IMG/VR virus record: IMGVR_UViG_3300032236_000211
Location: 1-24,212 of that record
Origin: a virus
Direction: 5' to 3' (one strand)
Length of the DNA: 24,212 nucleotides
Below the pieces are notes generated by a model, which saw nothing but the letters and a program-made list of their open reading frames with translations, was not told the origin of the DNA and did not search any database. Positions 5,932-13,556 of the stretch are shown here, in pieces (positions within the stretch are counted from its first letter, which is position 1; the number at the start of each line of letters is the position of its first letter). The position numbers and the translations under genes are program-made.

Positions 5932-6959
5932 TAGTCCAACCAAACCTGATACTGCGCCGTTACGCGCCCCTTGGCGGGATCAACGAAGTGCAGGCGTTGG
6001 CTAGGCATCCCTGAGGCCGCCATAGAATCACGCGCATAGCGGTTATCGGATTCGGTGCTACCTGTCCAATAAAGGTTGAAGTTCTTTTGGATTGGCTCTT
6101 GAGCGTGGCGATGATAATGCCCTAAATAGATGTCGTGGAAGTCGTAATCGTGCGCCCCTGCTTTCCAACGATTAGCCCCTGCGATCCAAGCGGCAGGTGA
6201 AGCAAATCCTGATCTACCCAACTCATCTCCGTGCATCAACAAAGCTCTGTAATTGCCAATCTCGATTTCTTGAATGTCCTCAGGGCAATCTTCCCAAGTT
6301 AAACGCTTTTCTCCTGCGAGAATTTGGCGCGACATTTCATAAACCATTCGATCCACATTATCGTTCTTTGGAACTTCGGCGCGCTTACCGCCAATACGAC
6401 CGTGATTACCCCATTCAGCGACAACAGTAACCTTATCGAAGTTAGCAAGCATTACACGAACAAAATCAACACATAGGCGAGATACGGTTGTGAATTGTCC
6501 AAAGAGAGAAGCATCTATCTGCCAAAGTTGTGCAGGGTAATTGAATAAGCCTTCAACCATATCCCCACCAAACATAACTACGCACTCACGAACAGGATGA
6601 TGTTCGCGTTGTAAGTCTGTAAGGTGAATAACTTTGTCGGCAAATTGCAAAACGCGCTTGCGCATAATCTCTGAGTTGTAAGAGGTTGTTACCTTTGCCC
6701 CTTGCCAATCCGTAGAGTGAATCAGCGCAACTTCGGCACTTGTCTTACGAACATCTTTCTTGGGTGCGGCAACAGGATCAACCTTGCCCAATGCCAGCAT
6801 AGCTTCATAAGCACCGCGAAGCGTAGCCGTAACTAATTCATCGTTACGAATCTTTGCCTTGGCTAGTTGCTTTTGAGCGTTATTTAATGCCTTGCGTAAT
6901 TCAACAATTTCAGGATCAGATTCTTTTTCAATCTTGGCTAGATCATCGGCTAGGCTCAT
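5931..6959 (-). CDS. Calcineurin-like metallophosphoesterase (Mre11/SbcD-like)
   Basis: The 342-residue protein has an N-terminal coiled coil (residues 8-45) and then the metallophosphoesterase motifs in order: D84-W-Q86, GGD at 131-133, GNH at 184-186 (EWGNHGR), H243 (LLMHGDE) and GHYH at 280-283. These residues bind the two metal ions of the family, which includes SbcD/Mre11 nucleases. The first motif is D-x-Q rather than D-x-H. It probably processes phage or host DNA, but phosphatase activity on another substrate cannot be excluded. The ATG at 6959 overlaps the upstream stop as ATGA with AGGTG in front. A partner SbcC/Rad50 gene is not in the window. Confidence 0.85.
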   Translation of the reverse strand: MSLADDLAKIEKESDPEIVELRKALNNAQKQLAKAKIRNDELVTATLRGAYEAMLALGKVDPVAAPKKDVRKTSAEVALIHSTDWQGAKVTTSYNSEIMRKRVLQFADKVIHLTDLQREHHPVRECVVMFGGDMVEGLFNYPAQLWQIDASLFGQFTTVSRLCVDFVRVMLANFDKVTVVAEWGNHGRIGGKRAEVPKNDNVDRMVYEMSRQILAGEKRLTWEDCPEDIQEIEIGNYRALLMHGDELGRSGFASPAAWIAGANRWKAGAHDYDFHDIYLGHYHRHAQEPIQKNFNLYWTGSTESDNRYARDSMAASGMPSQRLHFVDPAKGRVTAQYQVWLD

Positions 6960-7198
6960 TTGAAGCACCTACATTCTTTTCGGCGGTGTTTGTATAAGGC
7001 GCGCTCTGATACCTGAAAGCCGTTCTTTGCCAATGCCTTCAACAGATGCGGTACAGGGATTGTTCTATTATCAAATACAGACTCTAATGCTTCGCGTTCT
7101 TTAGGTTGTAACTTTTTAATGACTTCGCCAGCACTACAAGGTAATCCTTGCCCAATGCTAGATTCAGCCAATAGTTTGAGATCAGTAATCAAATCCAT
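6956..7198 (-). CDS. Small helix-turn-helix-like protein (80 aa)
   Basis: The 80-residue product is helical and basic at its C-terminus. Residues about 48-76 (VPHLLKALAKNGFQVSERAL, then YKHRRKEC) look like a DNA-binding HTH ending in a Cys-rich tail CRCFK. Comparable small HTH proteins precede Mre11-like phosphoesterases in some actinophages, to my recollection. The ATG at 7198 has AAAGGGGG upstream. The stop overlaps the phosphoesterase start as ATGA, indicating linked expression. It could be a DNA-targeting partner of the phosphoesterase; the target is unknown. Confidence 0.7.
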   Translation of the reverse strand: MDLITDLKLLAESSIGQGLPCSAGEVIKKLQPKEREALESVFDNRTIPVPHLLKALAKNGFQVSERALYKHRRKECRCFK

Positions 7199-7234
7199 AT
7201 TGCCCCCTTTGTTAAATCCTAGCATAACGCAAAA

Positions 7235-7264
7235 TAACCCCCCAACCGTTAGGCTGAGGGGTTA
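7235..7264 (-). terminator. Intrinsic terminator after the lysis operon
   Basis: A 13-bp stem with two G-T wobbles (TAACCCC on one side, GGGGTTA on the other) closes a 4-base loop, and on the minus strand is followed by ATTTTG. It lies 18 bases beyond the stop of the holin candidate, so it ends leftward transcription from the structural and lysis genes. Confidence 0.88.
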
Positions 7265-7281
7265 AGTTGAATCGTGTCTAA

Positions 7282-7530
7282 TTAAGCGGCAGGTGTTTCC
7301 TTAGCCGCGATTGCCTTTGTTGCATCGTCAATAGCGATGTTAGCTACTGCGCCAAATGCAGGATCGTTCTTATCATAAGCGCGGATTGCAGGTGCGATAA
7401 CGCCTGCGAATACTGCGGCTACATACGCCCAAGCATCCTTATTAGCGGTTGCAAGTAGCGGGGTAACTGCGACAACAACACCGCGTAGGTATGACTTAGC
7501 GATTGCCTTTGCTTTTGGTGATAGTTTCAT
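7282..7530 (-). CDS. Putative holin (82 aa, two membrane segments)
   Basis: The 82-residue protein has a basic start (MKLSPKAKAIAKSYLRG), two hydrophobic segments (about residues 15-29, VVVAVTPLLA, and 33-50, AWAYVAAVFAGVIAPAI), and a charged NDPAFG turn. This resembles small actinophage membrane proteins annotated as holins. It lies directly after the CHAP endolysin and is the last gene before a strong terminator. A holin forms membrane holes that release the endolysin at lysis. A second membrane-protein gene lies on the other side of the endolysin, so which one is the holin and which an accessory is open. Confidence 0.7.
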   Translation of the reverse strand: MKLSPKAKAIAKSYLRGVVVAVTPLLATANKDAWAYVAAVFAGVIAPAIRAYDKNDPAFGAVANIAIDDATKAIAAKETPAA

Positions 7531-7539
7531 AGCTTCTCC

Positions 7540-8022
7540 TTAGTTTGGGTATTTAGGGCGTACTACGGCGCGGATAGTTGAAATTGCGCGATGTTTGATA
7601 TATGTACCATCGCCATTTGCTTGTGATCCAGCATTTTCAGCCGCCGTATTGCCTTCAACAGTTGGTACTAAGTGGGTGTGCGGATCAAAACCGCCTGTGG
7701 CGATTCCTGTATGTTCTGCAACTCCTGATTTGTAAAAGTCAAACAAAAGAATATCGCCAGCCTGAACAGTTGCGGTTGGAACGATTAGATTGTGAGCTTT
7801 AGCCCACGCTTCAAAAGTTTGGCATCCGGCATAACCCTTTGGGCCTGCGGCAATTAGCGATGTAAGCCCGGCTTGGTTGAAGCACCAAGATACAAACATT
7901 GCGCACCAACTTTGCCCATCCATACCGTACCAAGCACCGTACTTGGTGATATTTACAGGCTTCTCTTTATAGCCAACCTCTTTTAATGCGATTGCAACAA
8001 CTTTATCTGCGCTTGCGCTCAT
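7540..8022 (-). CDS. CHAP-domain endolysin
   Basis: The 160-residue protein is a compact CHAP amidohydrolase. Catalytic Cys40 sits in SWCAMFVSW, His104 in AEHTGIA, and E123/N125 in VEGNT, with the typical QAGDILLFDF strand between. CHAP enzymes cleave peptide bonds of peptidoglycan. No signal peptide and no separate cell-wall-binding domain are visible, so release depends on a holin. The start overlaps the upstream membrane-protein stop as ATGA, and the holin candidate follows after nine bases. Confidence 0.9.
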   Translation of the reverse strand: MSASADKVVAIALKEVGYKEKPVNITKYGAWYGMDGQSWCAMFVSWCFNQAGLTSLIAAGPKGYAGCQTFEAWAKAHNLIVPTATVQAGDILLFDFYKSGVAEHTGIATGGFDPHTHLVPTVEGNTAAENAGSQANGDGTYIKHRAISTIRAVVRPKYPN

Positions 8023-8303
8023 TTGCCACCCTCCTCAATATGATTTTCTAATTTTCCTTCAAGTTTAGCGATTGCGCTAAAAGCCTTGTTTGTAAGTTTG
8101 GTGTTCTCAGCCAAACCCTTTTCTAAACGATTAAGCGCATCCTTTAATGACGATCCGCCATTTTCCCTGTAAGTGTATTTTTCAAGGTTATCTAGTTTGG
8201 CGGTAAATTTGAACCATAGCTTAAATCCACCGTAAGTAGTTCCTAGAGTTACTGCACCAAACCATAGGACTTGCGCCCAACTAGCGGCATCGTTCAGGGT
8301 CAT
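8019..8303 (-). CDS. Membrane protein with coiled-coil tail (94 aa), holin-like or lysis accessory
   Basis: Residues about 7-30 (ASWAQVLWFGAVTLGTTYGG) form one membrane segment, followed by a charged coiled coil to the end (KLDNLEKYTYRE, then NRLEKGLAEN and KLEGKLENHIEEGG). This layout is common next to phage endolysins. AAAGGTG precedes the ATG at 8303, and the stop overlaps the endolysin start as ATGA. It may be a second holin, an antiholin or a spanin-like accessory; the sequence does not decide. Confidence 0.68.
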   Translation of the reverse strand: MTLNDAASWAQVLWFGAVTLGTTYGGFKLWFKFTAKLDNLEKYTYRENGGSSLKDALNRLEKGLAENTKLTNKAFSAIAKLEGKLENHIEEGGK

Positions 8304-8319
8304 TCATTGCACCTTTCGG

Positions 8320-8505
8320 TTATGTATTAGTTTGTATTCCTTGTGGCCCATCAACTTTTGGCGTAACCGAAGTTGTGGTTGTAGGATTTTTAAGCGCAGA
8401 AATTGTGGCTTCTAAAACCGCAATTTGTTGTGCTTGATTTCCTATTTGATTTTTTAAGGATTCTAAAATATCTTCAATCCTTAATTGATTGTTGCTCATA
8501 TCCAT
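8320..8505 (-). CDS. Small coiled-coil protein after the tail fibre (61 aa)
   Basis: The 61-residue product is a short helix with heptads (IEDILESLKNQIGNQAQQIA, then VLEATISAL) and a Thr/Pro-rich tail. Its start couples to the fibre stop as TAATG with GAAGG upstream. It may be a fibre-associated or lysis-region protein; the function is unknown. Confidence 0.65.
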   Translation of the reverse strand: MDMSNNQLRIEDILESLKNQIGNQAQQIAVLEATISALKNPTTTTSVTPKVDGPQGIQTNT

Positions 8506-9806
8506 TATTTGCCTTCTAACTTGTCTAGACGATTTGATATTGTTTGTATTGCTTTAATTAAAAACAAAGGAATTTTGTCGTATTTAATTGCAGATGGCAA
8601 TCCTTTATCGTATTCAACCAAATCTTGCGCACCGGGTATAGCGTTCAAATCTTCGGCAATCATACCCATAATTACAGAATCAGGATCAATTACTTGATCT
8701 GCTTTATAGTTGAAGGTTACAGGGCGCATTTGATTAACAATGCCAAGATAATCTTTATTGGCAAAATTTGTTATGTTCTCTTTGTAAATCTCAGATGAAA
8801 GGTTGTTGTATCCATACACGCGACCAAGGGTTGCGCCCGATGAAGTTTTAGAAATTATGAGCGTATTGTAGTTAGCCGAAGTTGGAGAACCAACGGCAGG
8901 AACGCTATCAAGGATCATCGCGCCAGTTACTTCGGCAGTTCCATTGATAGATGTTTGACTACTTGTTACACCAATACCAACGCCTGATGCGCCATACAAA
9001 CTTGCACCAACGCTAGATACGGCAACGCTTGGATATGAAGTACCTCCACCATTTGCCGATGATCCGTAGTGCATAATTACACCATTGGCGGCTAGAGGAG
9101 TGATCCAACCTTGGGCGTTACTTGCAACATAAAAACCAAGAGCATTGCTATTGCCGGACATTACAACATAGTTACCTGATGATGCAGTTCTAATATAACC
9201 TGTACCTGAGCCAGTTAGTCCAGTTGAATCAATAATCCAACCGTTACTACTTGATCCAAAATAACCCGCAGTTGCTTTTACTGAACCCGTAATATAAGCG
9301 TTGGTTGCTTGCAAAGTTCCTGTTGTGCTTACAGAAAAAGTACCTGAACCATTATTGTATTCAATACCTGTAATAGTTCCCGAAACAATACTTCCAGCGT
9401 TAATAGATGCAATTACTGTTGAAGTAATGGGGTTAGAAACCCAACTGCTTCCATTCCAAGTGTATTGTGCAATTACTTGATTGCTACCGTTAAATTGAAA
9501 ATAAAGATCGCCATTAGTAGGGGTTGGTGTAGTTGATGGTGAGGCAGTTCCATACGAAACCGTATTTTTGCCATTAGCAGTTTGAACTGCGTAAGTCGCT
9601 TGGGTACTTGCAATGGTAGCTTGTGCCGATGCTTGAACCGCTTGAACTCCCGCAACATAAGCCGCAGTTTGCGCTTCGGTTGCTTGAGAGCTTGCATAAT
9701 CAGCCGTATCTTGTGGGCCGTTTGGTGCTAACTCTAATTTGTTAATACGATCACTAAGACTTTGAAACATATCGCGCAAATTAGGAGAAACATTTACATA
9801 AGTCAT
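8505..9806 (-). CDS. Tail fibre/spike with C-terminal S74 intramolecular chaperone
   Basis: The 433-residue protein has an N-terminal helix (NLRDMFQSLSDRINKLE), an Ala/Gln/Thr-rich coiled-coil region (residues about 38-80), a long Gly/Ser/Thr-rich beta region (about 85-335), and a C-terminal S74-type domain (about 336-433). The dyad spacing S337-x4-K342 (LSSEIYKENI) and MGMIAEDL fit the self-cleaving chaperone family, which trimerises the fibre and then cuts itself off. A final coiled coil (LFLIKAIQTISNRLDKLEG) fits as well. AGGAGG precedes the ATG. It probably binds the host surface. The cleavage residues are assigned by pattern, not proven. Confidence 0.82.
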   Translation of the reverse strand: MTYVNVSPNLRDMFQSLSDRINKLELAPNGPQDTADYASSQATEAQTAAYVAGVQAVQASAQATIASTQATYAVQTANGKNTVSYGTASPSTTPTPTNGDLYFQFNGSNQVIAQYTWNGSSWVSNPITSTVIASINAGSIVSGTITGIEYNNGSGTFSVSTTGTLQATNAYITGSVKATAGYFGSSSNGWIIDSTGLTGSGTGYIRTASSGNYVVMSGNSNALGFYVASNAQGWITPLAANGVIMHYGSSANGGGTSYPSVAVSSVGASLYGASGVGIGVTSSQTSINGTAEVTGAMILDSVPAVGSPTSANYNTLIISKTSSGATLGRVYGYNNLSSEIYKENITNFANKDYLGIVNQMRPVTFNYKADQVIDPDSVIMGMIAEDLNAIPGAQDLVEYDKGLPSAIKYDKIPLFLIKAIQTISNRLDKLEGK

Positions 9807-9814
9807 TTTGCCTC

Positions 9815-11047
9815 CTATGCCGGACTAATAGTTGCGTAAGGTAACATAAGGGTAATTGTAACTCTATCTGTTCCGTTACTTCCCGGCGTAACATTGATTT
9901 CAGTAATTCGATAATTGGTTACATCTAAACCGCTTGGAAAAAAATCATCTTTAATTACTAAACGAATTTGATCGCCAATACTATAAGTATAACCAACACC
10001 ATAACCGCCCAAAGTTGGATCAGCCCAAGGTGGCAAAATAACCTGAATGGTGGTTGGTGGGTAAGAAATACCTGATGTAATGCCCGAAGTTACTACGCCA
10101 AGAGTTGCAGTATCTTTAATATCTATAAAATTAAGATTTTCTTCAAGCAACGGCCAAGTTGCGCTACCTGTTATCTTACTTGCATCGTAAGCCGTATAAA
10201 TTAATTTATTAGCGTTTGCGCCATAACCAAGACCATAAACATAATTGCCAACAGTAGTGCCATCTTCTGTATATTTATAGCCAACAAGGTTGCCGGGTAA
10301 TTGAAAGACAAAAGCCTGAGATGGGGTCGAGGCATTATAAACTCTGTTTAATGGCGAGTTTGGAACGGCAGGTGCGCCAACTTTCAAACTTAAAACAATG
10401 TTGTTATATGCATCATATTGTCCGATTATTTTAAAATCAAAAAAACTGCCTTGAGATAAATCTTTAAGTGCTTGATAAACTGATTTTAATTCAAAATCAT
10501 AATAAGTTCTTGTAACATAAGAACCTGTTGTGAATAGATCACAAGCAATTCCTATATTGGTATGGGTTTTATGTACGCCTGTGTTATTGACTTGCATATT
10601 ATTTACAATGTCGTAAAGAACAGTTCCGGCATCTACGGCGGGCGATGAAGGATAAACTAAACCGCCCGTAGAACTACTGTAATACGCCGATCCAGTAAAT
10701 TTATTGATTCTGCGTTTTTGTAAGTAATACTCATACTCTTGGGCGGTGATATAAAGTGATTGACTATCGCTATCGTATTCTCGGCTAGTAATTATTCCAG
10801 ACCAAATAATTGAACCATTATGATCTACAAACAAAGATTTTTTCATTGGGATTGTTTGATTGATCGTATTTAATTTAGCGTTATCCATACCCGACAACAA
10901 GAGCGTTCCTTGAAATGAACCTATGCCATTTAGTTGCTGAGTAAAATCAACATTAGTAAAAGGCAATTCCGCGAGGATAGGATTAGAAGTGCCTGATGGC
11001 ATATAAAGATCAGTTATTAAATATCTATATGAATTTGTATCGGTCAT
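9815..11047 (-). CDS. Minor tail / baseplate hub protein (Gp37-like)
   Basis: The 410-residue protein has a beta-rich N-terminal part with DFTQQLNGIGSFQGTLLL and a SLFVDHNGSIIWSGIITSRE strand pair, as in ReqiPepy6 Gp37-like minor tail proteins of actinophages. It continues with YITAQEYEYYLQKRRI. The rest is beta-rich and ends TDRVTITLMLPYATISPA. It likely forms part of the tail tip between the distal tail protein and the fibre. The ATG at 11047 overlaps the upstream stop as TAATG; an earlier frame start adds only seven residues and lies inside the upstream gene. Confidence 0.78.
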   Translation of the reverse strand: MTDTNSYRYLITDLYMPSGTSNPILAELPFTNVDFTQQLNGIGSFQGTLLLSGMDNAKLNTINQTIPMKKSLFVDHNGSIIWSGIITSREYDSDSQSLYITAQEYEYYLQKRRINKFTGSAYYSSSTGGLVYPSSPAVDAGTVLYDIVNNMQVNNTGVHKTHTNIGIACDLFTTGSYVTRTYYDFELKSVYQALKDLSQGSFFDFKIIGQYDAYNNIVLSLKVGAPAVPNSPLNRVYNASTPSQAFVFQLPGNLVGYKYTEDGTTVGNYVYGLGYGANANKLIYTAYDASKITGSATWPLLEENLNFIDIKDTATLGVVTSGITSGISYPPTTIQVILPPWADPTLGGYGVGYTYSIGDQIRLVIKDDFFPSGLDVTNYRITEINVTPGSNGTDRVTITLMLPYATISPA

Positions 11048-11850
11048 TAGATAAAGGCATCTCTCCAAGAAACAGACATAGTGCCTGAGCTTAGCGATAA
11101 AGATGTGGCAAGGCTAGATGTATATGGCGGTATTGCTATCCAATCGCCGGAACTTAAAGTATTACGAGATGGGGTATTAGCAATTCCCTGAACTATGGTG
11201 CGTTGTAAGAGATCAATAGTTATGGATGCGCTAGTTACAACATTTGTAAAAACCATTGATGAAACGCTTGAGCCGTTTTCGTAATAAGAAATAGTAAAGC
11301 TAGAACTTGGGGAAGCGATTGAGATAAGCGGGCAGGTCGTAGCCCATCCATTATTTGTTATCGCAACTTGGCTAGAACCAATACTTGCCGTGTTAAGCGT
11401 ATTGTTGTAATAGCGTGGATCAGGGAAATAAAGGGTAAAAGTAGATTGAATATAACCATAGGTGTATTCAGGATCAACTATTGTATCGTTGGTGCGAACG
11501 CGACCATACATAACCATAAGATTACTGCCAGCATCCATTTTGAATTGAAATGTGCCTAAAGCGTTTGGATAACCAAGTTGTTGTGGAGTCCAAGCGGCTT
11601 GCAGTTGTCTAAAATAGTATTGCGCTGAGTGCGAACTATCGCCAACAGTTAAAATAGTTACAGTTACAGTTCTGCCATCGTAAAAATCGCGCCCTGAATA
11701 TGAGCCGTCAATGTATCCACGATTATCATCTTGAATACGCAATGGCGCAAAACTCATCAAGCCATCTACTGACTCAACAACATAGGGAGTGCCTGCGCCA
11801 ATAACAAAATCGTTAAATGCCATTTGATACGGACTTAATGACGATACCAT
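11047..11850 (-). CDS. Distal tail protein-like minor tail protein
   Basis: The 267-residue product is beta-rich throughout: DFVIGAGTPYVVESVDGL, then RTVTVTILTVGD, and the phage-tail-like FTLYFPDPRYYNNTL around residues 135-150. A C-terminal beta sandwich (about 165-267) follows. Its place directly after the tape measure and its two-domain layout fit a siphovirus distal tail (Dit-type) protein, which forms the ring joining tube and tip. AGGAGG precedes the ATG. Sequence similarity within this family is low, so the assignment rests on position and layout. Confidence 0.75.
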   Translation of the reverse strand: MVSSLSPYQMAFNDFVIGAGTPYVVESVDGLMSFAPLRIQDDNRGYIDGSYSGRDFYDGRTVTVTILTVGDSSHSAQYYFRQLQAAWTPQQLGYPNALGTFQFKMDAGSNLMVMYGRVRTNDTIVDPEYTYGYIQSTFTLYFPDPRYYNNTLNTASIGSSQVAITNNGWATTCPLISIASPSSSFTISYYENGSSVSSMVFTNVVTSASITIDLLQRTIVQGIANTPSRNTLSSGDWIAIPPYTSSLATSLSLSSGTMSVSWRDAFI

Positions 11851-11859
11851 TTGCGCCTC

Positions 11860-13134
11860 CTACTTTGTTCCGTTTTTAATCATACTTGTAAGACCCGGAC
11901 TTGAGCCAAATATATTCAAAGTTGTGTTAGTAACCGTACCACGCTCTTGCGATTTTACCGAAGGTGTTTTAACTTTGCTTGATTTAGTATTAACAGGACC
12001 TCTTATTACTCCACCAAGATTTGGCAAATCAGGAAGATTGCCCGACATTGGATTGTAAGGAGTTGATTTCTTTTTCTTAAGAAGTTGTTCTGCTTTAATT
12101 CCACCATAAATAGCCGCACCGCCAGCAATCAAAGGAATGGCAGTACCAGCAAGAGCCGCAGTAGCGGCAACCGCGCTTAAACCACCTGTTGCAAATGCTT
12201 CTGCAACGCCAGCAATTCCAGCCGCAACTGCTAACGCTCGCATAGTGCTAATAACATCTTTAAGAACACCAATAAAAGCAATAATTTTAGAAGTACCCCA
12301 AAGAAGGCCTAGAGCAATACCAAAATCTTTAACTAAAGTTAAATGTCCTGAAAACCAATCGCCTAATTCTTTTAATTTAGGTATGCCTGTTTTAATTAAC
12401 CAATCAGTAAATTTTTGCGCGTAAGGCACTAATTCAGTACCTATGCTAATTGCTAAAGCATTAAAATTGGCTTTGGCAATTTGTAATTTACCCGGCAAGG
12501 TTTCGCCAAATGCTTTAGCTAAATTACCTGTTCTATCTTCGATTGCTTTTAAGATTTGTTCAAAACTAGCACCTTTTGGAATAGTCTTACCAATAGCAAT
12601 ACCTAAATCGCCAAGACCTTTAGCTTGTCCTACGGATGCGCGAGCAATAAGTGTTCCTGCATCGGCTAATGAAATTTGCTTGTAACGCGCTAAATCTGCG
12701 GCTACGCCTAAAGAATTTAATGCTAATTGAGGACTACCTGATGCAGTAGTCATTTTAGTTAAAGCATCGTAAGTTTCACCATAGGTAAAACCAAGATTTT
12801 TCATTTGATCTGCGTGTGCTTTAATTATAGGTTCGGCGGCGGCAAAACTTACACCTGTATCTTTAACCGCAGTTTCTAATCTGACTTGCGATTGTTCAAA
12901 TGAATCTAACGCTTTAAGACTTGCGCCACCTAGAATACCGATTGTGCCTGCTAATCCTAAAAAGGCAGTTCCGGCTAATTTGCCTGCTCGTTCCATTTTG
13001 CCAAGCGCGCCACCTGCAAGAACACCATTTTTTTCCATCTTTGCAAGCTCAGTATTAACTTTGCCAAATTCAGCAATAGCTTCTGTTGCTTTAGCTTGAA
13101 CTTCAAATATAACGGGAGGAAAGAACTCAGCCAT
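11860..13134 (-). CDS. Short tape measure protein
   Basis: The 424-residue protein has the hallmarks of a tape measure: a helical N-terminal region (VQAKATEAIAEFGKVNTELA), a TMP core with DSFEQSQVRLETAVKDTG (about 78-95) and LGDLGIAIGKTIPKGASFEQ, and a long hydrophobic helical region (about 268-345, Ala/Gly/Ile-rich). A basic KKKKS linker and a low-complexity tail follow. It sets tail length and helps DNA entry. At 424 residues it is short; the rule of about 0.15 nm per residue would give a tail near 64 nm. The ATG at 13134 follows AAGGGGG; GTG three bases earlier is too close to that site. Confidence 0.88.
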   Translation of the reverse strand: MAEFFPPVIFEVQAKATEAIAEFGKVNTELAKMEKNGVLAGGALGKMERAGKLAGTAFLGLAGTIGILGGASLKALDSFEQSQVRLETAVKDTGVSFAAAEPIIKAHADQMKNLGFTYGETYDALTKMTTASGSPQLALNSLGVAADLARYKQISLADAGTLIARASVGQAKGLGDLGIAIGKTIPKGASFEQILKAIEDRTGNLAKAFGETLPGKLQIAKANFNALAISIGTELVPYAQKFTDWLIKTGIPKLKELGDWFSGHLTLVKDFGIALGLLWGTSKIIAFIGVLKDVISTMRALAVAAGIAGVAEAFATGGLSAVAATAALAGTAIPLIAGGAAIYGGIKAEQLLKKKKSTPYNPMSGNLPDLPNLGGVIRGPVNTKSSKVKTPSVKSQERGTVTNTTLNIFGSSPGLTSMIKNGTK

Positions 13135-13136
13135 CA

Positions 13137-13556
13137 CTACCCCCTTAGACTTAGATGCTTACGCATAATGGACATTGCAACTCTTTGGAACTTTTCAAAT
13201 GCAGGTTTCATATATGGGAATTTCTGATTATCGCGCCAGCTCTTAGGGGCATACTTACCGCCTAATTCAAGTGCGCGACCATAAACAATAGTTGGGCCAA
13301 CTACGGCTGAATAAGTAGCATAACCTTGACGATAGCGTTCGCCTTTAATAGATCGGCGCAAATTACCTGTGCGGTTCATAGGTGGCTCGCCCGATACGGC
13401 GCGTTCGCCGGGTTGCCGTCTGCCTTTGATTTCTTCTTTAGCATATTGAGTAAGAGTATTCATCATTTCATCACGCGCCATACGCGCACCTGTGTCTAAT
13501 TTATCGGTGGCTTTGGTAACTGCTCGGATGACTTGATTTATATTACTGTTGATCAA
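13137..13556 (-). CDS. HK97 gp10-like head-tail/tail completion protein
   Basis: The 139-residue protein matches the HK97 gp10-like pattern: basic helical N-terminus, then GEPPMNRTGNLRRSIKGERY (about residues 56-75), AVVGPTIVYGRALELGGKYA and FPYMKPAFEKF at the end. Such proteins act at the head-tail joint. Here the gene lies after the tail-assembly chaperone and before the tape measure, not between adaptor and tail terminator. The start appears to be TTG, with AGGACAGG seven to twelve bases upstream, overlapping the end of the chaperone extension frame by 14 bases. ATG codons further in would remove part of the domain's N-terminal helix. Confidence 0.75.
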   Translation of the reverse strand: MINSNINQVIRAVTKATDKLDTGARMARDEMMNTLTQYAKEEIKGRRQPGERAVSGEPPMNRTGNLRRSIKGERYRQGYATYSAVVGPTIVYGRALELGGKYAPKSWRDNQKFPYMKPAFEKFQRVAMSIMRKHLSLRG

